Source of the DNA: Alitta virens
Taxonomy: Eukaryota > Annelida > Polychaeta > Phyllodocida > Nereididae
Reading direction: 5' to 3'
Length of the DNA stretch: 64,000 nucleotides
NCBI GenBank assembly: GCA_932294295.1
Contig: OW028582.1
Location: 1,896,015-1,960,014 of the forward strand
Positions 36,900 through 46,999 of this stretch are shown here, in pieces (within the stretch, counting starts at the first letter, position 1; the number at the start of each line of letters is the position of its first letter). The translations under genes and the position numbers were made by a program. Under the pieces are notes generated by a model. That model was not told the origin of the DNA and ran no database searches. It saw only the letters and a list, made by a program, of their open reading frames with translations.

Positions 36900-37228
36900 C
36901 GGAGTTGAAATAGAGTCTTTTTACCGAACAGCCCTGAATTCAGCAAGTCATAAGTCCTCTTATCACTCATTTTGCTTTTCAGACAGCGTAGGTAATAACT
37001 GATTCCATAAATATAACTTTCTCAGAAAAATAACAAAAATCAACCTAATGAGGAAGTGTCAAATATACATTTAAATTCGCTAAAAATACTGCCGCTAGGA
37101 TGCACTTTGCTTCAGCCAATCACAGTCAAGGGCGGGAACTTTTTCAGCCAATAGAATTGCAGTATTCTCTTTTAGCCACCTGGTGGAAATACAGAGAACC
37201 TTCAGTAAAAATCCACTATTAGTTAGTG
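36900..37228. repeat. Interspersed repeat, copy in inverse orientation at 48770-49080
   Basis: Shares long near-identical blocks with the reverse complement of 48770-49080: GCTTCAGCCAATCACAGTCA, GCGGGAACTTTTTCAGCCAA, TAGCCACCTGGTGGAAATAC and AGAGAACCTTC. Probably a non-autonomous transposon. It contains a CCACCTGGTGG word close to the CTCF core. Confidence 0.65.
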
Positions 37229-37229
37229 T

Positions 37230-37920
37230 CACGTGGTAAATGGACATAAATCATAATTTTTTTAAGGTAAGGCATATATGATTAGAAAACATACTTACTG
37301 CTCTTTTTAATGTATATGAACTGCAGTAGCAAAATACATGCTATGACCCAGAGGTAGTTGTATAGTAAAAATAAGTCTCCTATTGATCTGCCATTGGTAT
37401 CATAATCCTTGAAGACTTAAGTTTTCTAGGAGGAAATGGAATGATGCTATACCCCTCAGACTTCCTGATAAAGCTCTAATGACCCCATAAGGTTGGCCAC
37501 GCATGAGTGGTCACACTTAGGCAGCCATATTTTATGATAAATCGATTGTATCGATCGACAAAAAAGATCTAAACCTGCTTCATTGAGTCAGATCGCCACC
37601 AGTGATGAAATTTAGAATCGAATTGAACAAACATTAGACCTGTTTCTAAGCAGCATCTTTTCATAATGATTAAGTATTCCGCATATGTGCTGGTTTATGT
37701 ATTCCTGGATTTCAAATATTTATATGTGAAGGTAATTTCAAACAGGTGCAATGAGTCAGAAAAATGTTCATACCCATCTGTCGCCGGTGCAGTCAATATT
37801 TGGTTTAAAAAACAAAATTATGATACGTCAATGTGTGATAAGGTATAATATACAAAACCTAATCCATTATACATAAAGGTATTTAAAAATTATTAATATT
37901 AATTATTATAGGAACAAAAC
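37230..37920. other. No gene recognised
   Basis: Short featureless frames only, including 37666-37848. No splice context that would make a supported exon. Confidence 0.35.
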
Positions 37921-37925
37921 GGACT

Positions 37926-38054
37926 TGTACCGTAAAGGAGGGTATTTTCGACACTTAAATTAGTCTGTTAAAAAAAAAAAAAATTCTTAACATTTTAATG
38001 CGAGTGTCGAAAATACCCGCCCTGTCGATAATACCCTCCGTTACGGTACAATTA
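37926..38054. mobile_element. Short MITE with GTACCGTAA ends
   Basis: The left arm TTGTACCGTAAAGGAGGGTA, then TTTTCGACACT, is mirrored by AGTGTCGAAAATACCCGCC and ATACCCTCCGTTACGGTACAA, with a poly-A run in the middle. Part of this element plus its right flank was copied to 38711-38819. Confidence 0.65.
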
Positions 38055-38228
38055 CCAAATGAGGTGTGAATATATGTAATTGGTGAAGCTGGAGGGGGAA
38101 GTGATCTTTTTAACATATTTTTTGACAGACTTTTTCCATTACTGTAAATTCAATTTTGTGCCATCTATGTCCAGTCATTCTTAAAGTTATAACAAAAAAA
38201 ATTTCCGTGAGCAGTTACCAGTAATTGA

Positions 38229-38417
38229 GTGGGTGTGTGTGATTAGGGCTTTACGTCCTGTATTTCTGCACCAGTTGGGCTAATTAGGACAGGCAGAGAC
38301 CATGGCAATGAGACGAAGGAGGAAACAGCCATCCAACTTAGGCTCGACCAGGAATCGAACCCGGGACCCAGCGGTTGGAAGCCCAGAGCGCTACCTCTGA
38401 GCTAGGCCCCCGCCCTT
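38229..38417 (-). mobile_element. tRNA-derived SINE, full length
   Basis: Complete tRNA-like head (box B GGTTCGATTCC). Perfect 11-bp target duplication CCAGTAATTGA at 38218-38228 and 38418-38428. Confidence 0.85.
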
Positions 38418-38629
38418 CCAGTAATTGAAAGTAATTGAAGTAATTTCGTATTTTTGGTTATACAGATAACTGGTTCAAATTTTATTTGTAAGTATTATTA
38501 AGTTTATTATAATCAGCAACCTGGACATCAGCTGTTGAAATCTAATATTTATCACATTGACGTATCATTATGCAGATCAGCATTTTTGAGCAAACAGGAC
38601 ACCTGCTACCCAAACAGAGAATCGATTTT

Positions 38630-39013
38630 AAAATTCTTTGCTTAGTTTTTAAATGTATTCATAAGACTGCACCAACTTATCTGTCTGACTTGATACAGAT
38701 TCGGAATACATTTTAATGCGAGTGTCGAAAATACCCGCCCTGTCGATAATTGGTGAAGCTGGAGGGGGAAGTGATCTTTTTAACGTATATTTTGACGGAC
38801 TTTTCCCATTATCATTTGCTCGGAATACAAGATAGTCCAATAGTGACAATATCATCCTCACTGTCCCATTTACAAGACGTTTGACCTTTGCACAAAGGTC
38901 ATTCAGTGTATATGGTCCTCGTGTGTGGAACACTTTGCCAGGAAGCATCCAAAATATAGACAATTACTCAACTTTTAAAAGCAATTTAAAGTCATTTCTT
39001 TTTCAATCGATTT
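38630..39013 (+). pseudogene. LINE pol C-terminal fragment (CR1/L2-like)
   Basis: Translates to HKTAPTYLSDLIQIRNT, then, after an insertion, FTRRLTFAQRSFSVYGPRVW, NTLPGSI and FKSNLKSFLF before a stop at about 39013. This is the conserved tail after the RT of CR1/L2-like elements (the APxYLSxL, RSFSVxGPRxWNxLP and FKxxLKxxLF words). Only the 3' end is present, as expected from 5' truncation. It is split by a 109-bp insertion at 38711-38819. Confidence 0.75.
38711..38819. mobile_element. Internally deleted copy of 37993-38140 inserted with 10-bp TSD
   Basis: Flanked by TCGGAATACA on both sides (38701-38710 and 38820-38829). The insert matches 37993-38036 and then 38085-38140, missing the 48 bp between. 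The junction is at an AAT shared by both edges. Confidence 0.8.
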
Positions 39014-39220
39014 AAATATCATTGTACAGCGCACTTGAATTACCTTTGTAAATAGTAGCGCTATAGAAATTTTATAAATAAATAATAAATACCCAGATGT
39101 TCCAGTTTTTTTGAAGAAAATTATCAGCCCACTTTAATTGCAATTAAACAGCAGACTAGAATTATTCCATAGAGATTTATTTCAGGTATTTCATTGCCAA
39201 ATTTCATTTACTGTAAGTGT

Positions 39221-39482
39221 TTGTGTGTGATTATGGCTTACGTCCTGTATTTCTGCACCTGATGGGCTAATTAGGACAGGCAGGGACCATGGCAATGAGG
39301 GTTGGTAGGTAAATTAGGGCTTTACGTCCTGTATTTCTGCACCTGATGGACTAATTAGGACAGAGACCATGGCAATGAGACGAAGGATGACACAGCCATC
39401 CAACTTAGGCTCAACCAGGAATCGAACCCGGGACCCAGCGGTTGGAAGCCCAGAGCGCTACCTCTGAGCTAGGCCCCCGCCC
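39221..39482 (-). mobile_element. Two adjacent tRNA-derived SINEs (partial 39221-39299, full 39300-39482)
   Basis: The first holds only the tail and part of the body, up to CATGGCAATGAG. The second is complete with box B GGTTCGATTCC and a TAGCTCAGAGGT box A. No clear target duplication was found for the pair. Confidence 0.75.
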
Positions 39483-39777
39483 ATTCATGAACAATGGTCT
39501 GGCCCTTGATTAGGGATTGGCCCCTGATCCGAGTCCTACATATATATCACAACATGCATTATAATGTATTGCTGACCATCCAAAAAGGTTTACCGCTCGA
39601 GATTGCTTCACAAAAGGTGCGTATTATCCTCATATATTTGTGCTTTTTACTTAGAACTCGAAATTATATTGAGCAACTTTGAATCAAGGACCATAGGTCA
39701 AAAGTGGTGGCTTAGTTGCCTGCGTGCACATCCATAGGAGTTGTTCATAAGGAGTTTTCAGGGACCATCACAAGTCG

Positions 39778-40045
39778 AGGGTTCCAATTGATAGATCGAT
39801 AGATGTGGAAAGTGCAGCCCTCTGAGGCAAGTTCTTGCCGCTATCGAGAGTTGATTGATGAGGTGAGAAAGAGGAGTCCATCCATGTTACCCAATAGGTG
39901 GGGCCTTTTTACTTTATCGCTAATTTAACGTCCCATCCGAACGACATCTAGCTGGGACGTCGCTCATGAAGGGTGTGTGAGCCCAGGATTGAACCCTGGT
40001 CCTTCAGAGGAGCAGGCGAGCGTTCCACCATTAGACCACCCAGCT
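39778..40045 (-). mobile_element. tRNA-derived SINE, second family (head present)
   Basis: On the minus strand it starts with a tRNA-like head: box A TGGTCTAATGGTGG and box B GGTTCAATCCT. The body has GTTCGGATGGGACGTTAAAT, GGCCCCACCTA and GGGTAACATGGATGGACTCC. It ends with CAACTCTCGATAGCGGCAAG, AACTTGCCTCAGAGGGCTG and a short ATCT-type tail. The 6285-6475 fragment is another member. Confidence 0.75.
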
Positions 40046-40204
40046 GCAAAGCAGAGACAGACTCCACTACCAGCACAAGATATAATACTGTCAGAGTACA
40101 TGTAACCAACATCTGCAGTACTCCGAACAAATATGTTCAACCTTTTACAAGCCAGACTAGACCACTAATTCAATGCTCTGCCAAACGCCACTTAACAAAG
40201 CCTC

Positions 40205-40348
40205 TACATGGCCAAATGTGCCACGTGCGTTTTCCATGAGAAAGATAAACGCATGGTTTTTAGCTAATTATGATGAGGCAAAAACAATGCGTTTTCCATG
40301 CGTTTATCCAAACACATGGAAAACGCACGTGGCACAATTGGCCATGTA
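40205..40348. mobile_element. Palindromic MITE, TACATGGCCAAATGTGCCAC ends, copy 1
   Basis: TACATGGCCAAATGTGCCAC, then GTGCGTTTTCCATG, at the left is mirrored by CATGGAAAACGCACGTGGCA, CAATTGGCCATGTA at the right. AACGCATGG words occur inside. The overlapping open frames here are not genes. Confidence 0.75.
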
Positions 40349-40349
40349 C

Positions 40350-41625
40350 CTACAGCTGTCTACTGGAAGCTAGAACTGTAGTCTGGCATGTGAACTATAG
40401 TCTGGCATGTCCCACATACGGACTGACGTTTGCTTTGATAACTCAGCAACTAGAAAAGCCCCATAGAATTCCTGGGCCATAGGATTAGCATTGACAGGGA
40501 TATTTGTTTATCCGCCTTCTGACTTCATGACGCAAATATAAACAATCAGAGTTGCGTTACAGATAATTGTCACATCACAAAGGACCAACACCTCGCATGC
40601 ACTGATTAATTAGGGAACACTGGTACATTGTGTTAGCATGTTCCATTTGACATTAAAAACGGTCGACTTCAGACAGCTGGTGCGGCCTAAACCTGACTGT
40701 GGTCTTAACATGCTAAAGCCAGCTGCTTCTGTCCACTTCTATAGCTAATAGTCAGCTTATATTTATCACCAGAAAAGTGTAAACACTGGCAAATGTAAGA
40801 AATTAATCCAATATATTATAAATATGTACTTTTAAAAGATCCAATATGACAGCTTTGGCAAGGTTCAATTTGACGGGCCATTTTTAATGAAACTGCTGCT
40901 GCCCCCTTGTGTAAATCCAAAGTCAACCGAAATTAAACCACATGTACCTAATGTTAAGGCCATTGCCAGACCTCTCCCAAAAGAAAAATATCATCGTACC
41001 TTGTACTTATGCTGAGGCAAGCACAAGACCCCACCCATGGAGTAAATGTGTAACATGGTATGAAATCCCAGCAGCTTAAATCTCATCATTACGTCTGCCT
41101 CTGGAAGCTGGTTATGTAAGCTGACTAAGCTTAGGACTCGGTATCGAGATACCGACATTGACATATCTCGTTTTATTGTCCCATCATGACAACTGCCACA
41201 GCCGACGACAAAACGAAAAACCAAGCATTGGACACATTACAAGAATCCTAAGAGAATCTAAATTCCTAAGTTTGTTGAAGGAGGATAGATGAGCGCTGTC
41301 CTCCAAACTTTGATGAAATTCACATGCTATGAATACCGAGCATTTTAAAATTTTAATTTGGTTGTAACGCTGATCACATCCAAGATGTCCCGGGCAAAGT
41401 AGGCATGGATGCAAAACGTTATCACCTCATCATTACTTTTGCCATGGTAGTCCAATTGGCCATCAGTTACATGCTGCAGTACAGCTCGAGAAATCTGATG
41501 TTCGCTTAGCTCGTTTATTATCTCAGTGACATTTGTGAGCGCTAGCGATTGCCGCCAATGGCGGCTCACTATAAACGTCACAATATGAACAAGAGCCGAC
41601 AGCGGCTTGCGCGGTCGGGAAGGGT
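40350..41625. other. No gene; old interspersed repeats
   Basis: 40650-40910 matches 18500-18920 in blocks, and 41028-41130 matches 3850-3945. Several minus-strand frames at 40991-41581 overlap each other and show no recognisable domain. Confidence 0.4.
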
Positions 41626-41640
41626 TTCTCGGGCTAGTAG

Positions 41641-41823
41641 TGTGTGTGTGTGATTACAGCTTTACGTCCTGTATTTCTGCACCAGTTAATTAGGACAGGC
41701 AGAGACCATGGCAATGAGACGAAGGAGGAAACAGCCATCCAACTTAGGCTCGACCGGGAATCGAACCCGGGAACCAGCGGTTGGAAGCCCAGAGCGCTAC
41801 CTCTGAGCAAGGCCCCCGTCCCC
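41641..41823 (-). mobile_element. tRNA-derived SINE, nearly full length
   Basis: Perfect 14-bp target duplication TCTCGGGCTAGTAG at 41627-41640 and 41824-41837. The tail is a (GT)n run in place of (GGGT)n. A small deletion removes GGGCT after CACCAGTT. Confidence 0.85.
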
Positions 41824-42170
41824 TCTCGGGCTAGTAGCAGGCTAACTTCAGTGCTAACATTAGGTATTGTCATACAAATGTTTATTTCTTCTCATATATA
41901 AAACTTTCAAATGTAAAATATCTAAGAGTATCCACAATGTATTTATACATGTATAAATATTAAGTCATTTTTCTATATAAATATAGATAATATAAATTGG
42001 AATGACTAAGTGTGAATTATAAATTGAACATGAAAATAATTTGCTAACCTTTGTAAAGATTATTTACAAAATATATTCTATCATATAACAGGTTCTTAGG
42101 TTTTGCTGAATACATTGTATATATTTTAATTGTAGACAATTTGTCCATATGGAATGTTAAATGTACAAAA

Positions 42171-42968
42171 TCAAGATTTTACATTTTCAATAATTCTTGC
42201 AATTTTCTCTTTAGAGAGACCGTGGCAATGAAGATACTCAGCAACGGTGCCATATCTGGAAAAAAAAAAATTAATTTTTAAACTACAAATTTTTCGACTA
42301 CAAATTAAAGGTACATTTTGTTGGCGTTAGGGCCTTACTTTCTACTTCCAAATTAATATATCGAACACTTCACAACACCACTAATCTGGCAGATTTAATC
42401 AACAATACACGGCCAATTGTGCCACGTGCGTTTTCCATGCGTTTGGACAAACGCATGGCAAACGCATGGTTTTTGAGCCATTATAATTAGCTAAAAACCA
42501 TGCGTTTATCCTTCTCATGGAAAACGCGCGTGGAACATTTGGCCATGTACGTATCGACGAAGGCCGCAGACAGAAGCATTGTGAAAATGTATTACATCGT
42601 ATATATAACAATAATAATAATACATTTATTTAATACAGCTTTAAACTCCAGTTGCTCTGAACGCTTGACAACATTTTATTAAGAAATAGTAAATGTATAA
42701 AATAATAAAATGACTAAAAAGGGTAAAATCTAAAAAGCGTAAGAAAAAAAGAGTGTGTACCTAATTCCGTAATGGACTCAACCGCAATAAAACAACGGGT
42801 GCCAAAAGCAATCAAATAAACAAATTAATTAGACTTGGACGTGTAGTGATTGATGCAATGAAATTTAATCACTAAGCGATAAAGGTTGCAGGTTTCCACG
42901 GACTTAGGCCCTCGTGGAATTAGGTACACTAACTCTATACAAATAAATTACTATAAACTTGGAAAAAG

Positions 42969-43007
<39 letters not shown>

Positions 43008-45459
43008 ATTAATTATACACTTATAAAATTAAGATACTACTCAATATTTCTTTAATATAACTGAACTACGTAGGTTAATTGTTTTTAAACTCTTAACTTT
43101 GCAATGCACCATGACCAATAATGACAGTGATGAAAACTCACTCGGCCAAAATGATTCGAAACACGTTTTCCATAGCTTCCTTCTTCGACTCGGCGTATCT
43201 TGCATTCAAGCCGTAAGTATTCAGGTGATCAATCATTTGCTTGCCAAGGCCTTTGCGCTCTAATATTTTCTAGAAAAACAACGAAGAGTTTCATTATTTA
43301 CAATGTTAAAGTGCAAACATTTTGCAGGACGACTGCACGAAATGGGTCATAACCCTCGGTGAAGCATGACGTGGCAGATATGTATCGCAGACTGATTTTT
43401 GCGTCTCCCTTATAGCAGTAAAGTCAGTTTAAAGACAATTGTGGGTATTCATTTCTATGCCATGAAATTTTGTACAAAGTTAAAGCAAGTGTTCTTGTTC
43501 AAAATAATGAAAGAAAAATAGGGGGTCACTTTAGTTTTAAAAAATTTGTCTGACAAATACCAATTGCATGTTAATTCAATGAGAAAATTGAAAATAATAT
43601 GTTTCCAAGCATAAGAATGGGTTTAAATGCATTTTCACCACAGATTTTTTACCACTATTTTGTGAATACTAAGTTAAGTTATCCCAGCATCTTTTAAGAA
43701 AAAAAAAGTATAGGTCACCATCAATATAAAGAAGCTGCATGACATTGAATACTTTTCCCACTGCACCTGGCCCCCTGGTGGTAAAAACTAAATTGATTTG
43801 ATGGTTAGTTCTTGCATATAAATGATATATGGGACATTTTTACTGGGTATAACACTTATTTTCATAAATAAAACATAAAAGTAGACTATATGTGCTAGTT
43901 CTGGAACTTAACCCCCCAAAAAAAAACAGAAAACAGCAGAGGCGACTGGAGCGCCATCTGTGTTTTTGTCCATGCTTGAAAGTGAAAGATTATACTGAAA
44001 TACTGCAAGAAAGGGGTCTAGTCAACTGGTCCGCCAGACGACTGGTCTGACCAACTAGCCCGCCGATACAACTGGTCCATCAGTCAGGTCAACAAGTCCG
44101 CTACCTGTGGTCAATTGGTCTGCCACTAAGAGTCATTTGGTCCACCAGAAAGTCAACTGGTCCTCTGCAGAAAAAGTCAACTGGTTACACTATCTACTGA
44201 TACGTTACATCGGTGACAGCACACATCCATACCTCAGATTGAGCGTACTCATCGCAGATCACCTTCTGTTCGACTCCACAAAGATCTTGGATAAGAGCGC
44301 AGAGAATTCCCGTTCGATCCTTTCCCCAAGCGCAGCATATCAAGGCGGGGACATTACTAGCGTCGGAAAAAAGCTCCATAGCTGAAAGACATTAATCATT
44401 CGCTGCAAATTACAACAATGGATCATTATTTTATAATGCACAATTACATAAGTAACTAAAATGCAGCTTTGAGATCTGAACAATAAAACTAAATAAAATC
44501 TTCAAAAAAACAATTGATGTGGTGCTGAAAAGTAAAAAAAATTTGTAACATCTAAAATGCATTAAATAACAGAATGAGTTTTACTAAAAAAAAATGTTCA
44601 CGGAAGCAAGATGTGGAGACTTGTAACACAACTGTTTGCAATTTCGAATAGGGATTACCAACACAAAAACGCATAATTATTTGACAATTGTATATACAAT
44701 ATGATATATACCATAGACAAGGAATGTTAAGAATGCAGTAAGGCAACAGTTTTTTTATCTTTCGTTTCTTGACACCGCCGGCCAAACTTTTGCAGTGCCG
44801 CTCAATTAATAAATCAATGGATATGGTATATCCATTGATTTATTAATTGAAAAAATGTATGAAAAAAAACACTTTCTGGGGATTTTTTTATTTTCCGACC
44901 GACCGTCTCATGAAAATCGGTCCGAGGAACATAAGATCAAAAAACCGTGGCATAACAATGAATTACCTTTGACAAGTCTTTCACCGCAACTGCTGACAAT
45001 GTCTATGTACTGTTGGCCACAGCCTTCCTTGCTTAATACTCTAGATACGACGACCTTGTAGCTGTAAACGGTTCTGAACAGTCCGTCGATGACCCAAAGC
45101 ACGGCTGTCAAAATTTTCCATAGAATTGGCAGTCTTTTGAATACACGTTGCTTATACTGTTTATCCATAAGGTGGAAATTATAATGTCTCCCTAAATACT
45201 GCTTGTTCTCCTGTTTCGTACTTTCATCAATGCGTTTTGTAGGACTGACTTTTTCGTAATAACTATCGAGGACCGTCTCCGCTGGCAACTCAGCGGGAGA
45301 GCGCAGATCTATGATGGTTTTAATGCCGAGCTTTCCCATGAGAGAGATGTTGCTTCCACTGGTCAACTTGTCTGGACGGGACGATCGGTAAAGGTTTGTT
45401 CCACAAACACGACGGAAGTTGGGAATTATCTCTTGCAGTCTCGTTTCTGCAGCAGACAT
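42171..45459 (-). CDS. Tyrosine phosphatase, PF13350-type (4 exons, 284 aa)
   Basis: Protein tyrosine (or lipid/dual) phosphatase of the Y_phosphatase3 fold. Exons on the minus strand are 45459-44967, 44381-44233, 43269-43142 and 42255-42171, joined in phases 1, 0 and 2. Donors are AAAG|GTAATT, TGAG|GTATGG and CCGA|GTGAGT. Acceptors are TTTCAG|CT, TTCTAG|AA and TTCCAG|AT. The total is 855 nt, ending in TGA. Seen: GTNLYRSSRPDKL (about 20-32), IDLRSPAEL (about 50) and the active-site loop C181-AWGKD-R187-TG, a perfect CX5R. The family usually has HC before the loop; here it is CC. The tail GTVAEYLHCHGLSKEKIARI fits the family's helical end. Exon 3 also reads in frame to TGA if not spliced, a possible short isoform. 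Confidence 0.87.
42406..42549. mobile_element. Palindromic MITE, copy 2 (in phosphatase intron 3)
   Basis: Same family as 40205-40348, with arms GGCCAATTGTGCCACGTGCG and CGCGCGTGGAACATTTGGCC. It lies in the last intron of the phosphatase gene. That intron also has a (TA)n run at about 42974-43005. Confidence 0.75.
44015..44190. repeat. AACTGGTC-type degenerate repeat cluster
   Basis: About ten words of the form AGTCAACTGGTCCGCCAG or its variants, some as AGTCCGC, in the second intron of the phosphatase gene, ending about 40 bp from the exon 2 donor. It resembles the arm vocabulary of fold-back elements. Confidence 0.55.
44802..44850. repeat. Perfect 23-bp palindrome in phosphatase intron 1
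   Basis: Left arm 44802-44824 and right arm 44828-44850 are perfect inverses around a GGT spacer. The arms start TCAATTAATAAATCAATGG. An intronic transcript would fold into a strong hairpin. Confidence 0.85.
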
Positions 45460-45461
45460 GA

Positions 45462-45612
45462 TCGCAGCTTAGTTGTCGTCAATCTCGCAGCTTAGTTGTC
45501 GTCAATCTCGCAGCTTAGTTGTCGTCAATCTCGCAGCTTAGTTGTCGTCAATCTCGCAGCTTAGTTGTCGTCAATCTCGCAGCTTAGTTGTCGTCAATCT
45601 CGCAGCTTAGTT
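45462..45612. repeat. 23-bp tandem repeat next to phosphatase start codon
   Basis: The unit TCGCAGCTTAGTTGTCGTCA, then ATC, repeats at 45462, 45485, 45508, 45531, 45554 and 45577, with a partial copy at 45600. The copies are identical. It begins 2 bp upstream of the ATG (gene on minus strand), so it forms the 5' UTR or core promoter. There are no spacers, so it is not a CRISPR. Confidence 0.93.
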
Positions 45613-46040
45613 TTGCTGAAACCAAATAAAATACTCAATGTCAATTTATAACACCATCAAAGAAGTACTTTAAAATAACCTATTTACAACTTTTATTTCA
45701 TTTATGTCTTTTTTAAAATTAAATGTAATAAATTATATTTAGATAATTTTTTTATTATTTTTATTATTAGATATAACTTTTGTTAATTATTTAGTATAAT
45801 AATATTGCGGGGATGCACAATTAAACATAGTTTCCACGAAACTCTTGTGCATCCCCCTCATCGAAATATTTGTGTCATAATGAAATGTCTCAAAGACCAT
45901 GTATGTTTAAATTTCGATGAAAATAAAGTATCTATCTATCTATTTATTTATGTTATTCACCATGTGACTAGGCACAAATCAATTGCATTAATATTGCCTG
46001 CAAGAGTATGTATACGGTTTTAGTTCTTCAATTAAATTGA
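45613..46040. other. Upstream region of phosphatase; no further gene
   Basis: AT-rich DNA with a short (ATCT)n run at 45930-45945. The ORF at 45805-46023 has no recognisable domain. Confidence 0.4.
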
Positions 46041-46044
46041 CTGC

Positions 46045-46449
46045 TTAAAGTTGCACTGTCTGTCAAATTTGCAATTTTCTAAGACGCTATCAAACAGTTG
46101 AAAATTACCTTTATTATAATCAAGGCACACTAAATTTGTAATGATTTCATAAGACATTAACTTAAAAATAAATTTTACATTCAGAGAAAATCCACACTAA
46201 AACATTGGAAACACAATGGAAATTACATCATCGCCATTGTTCAGTATTGTGACGTCATCACTGGATTTGTTTACATATTGAGTTTTTGATGGCATGAAAA
46301 ACTAATATTTATATTATTTATTGTAAATTAAAACTAAATTGTTGTGCAAAAGTGGGTATGTAATGGTGAAAAATATCATTAGACAAGAAGGCAGTATTGA
46401 TTTATATCATTATTTTAATGTGCAAATTTGACAGACAGTGCACCTTTAA
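46045..46449. mobile_element. TTAA-flanked MITE, 30-bp TIR
   Basis: The left end TTAAAGTTGCACTGTCTGTC, then AAATTTGCA, is matched by its inverse at 46421-46449 with one mismatch. TTAA is at both borders, as with piggyBac-type targets. The interior shares blocks with 20115-20445. Confidence 0.75.
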
Positions 46450-46843
46450 GCATGCATCCACAGCAAGTACAGATTATCGTAAATTTAGGCAGGGAGCAGT
46501 CAGTATTGCAACATATACCATATCTCACAACTCAAGGTATTTAATACCCCCTATTTCGGTGACTAATCACTGCTAATAGTACTACGCTGAATTATACACC
46601 TTGGCACCATCAGTGACTGTACACTAAGAAAACTTGTGGTCTGGAAAAATGCCTTAATTCATGCTGTTCAGCGGGCGTGTTTTTTTTTATGAATCGCCAT
46701 GTCTAATTGGCTGAAAATAATTAATTTTTGGCTTTTTTTGACACTATGAACAGGAAAGAGGATACAAATACTGTGAAAACGTTTATGTTAGAATTGGATC
46801 GATTTAGTCGGCTTGATTCCGTGCTTCCACTTTCATAGGTGTG

Positions 46844-46998
46844 CAGACATGCCAACTGACCCGGAATTGCTGGGTCAAGCCCGGAAATTGAACACTGAAC
46901 CCGGCAAAAAATTACAGTGAATACAGTGAAATATAATTATATTTTGGGCCTCGCCTGTCACTGACCCAGAAATGCTTCCTCCAAAGTTGGCATGTCTG
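46844..46998. mobile_element. Short MITE, CAGACATGCCAACT TIR
   Basis: CAGACATGCCAACT (46844-46857) and its exact inverse AGTTGGCATGTCTG (46985-46998) bound a 155-bp unit with CCCGG words inside. The flanks do not give a clean duplication. Confidence 0.65.
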
Positions 46999-46999
46999 G

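Noticed and set aside
45462..45612. Regular repeat that could suggest a CRISPR
   Set aside because: There are no unique spacers between the units, and the context is an animal gene.
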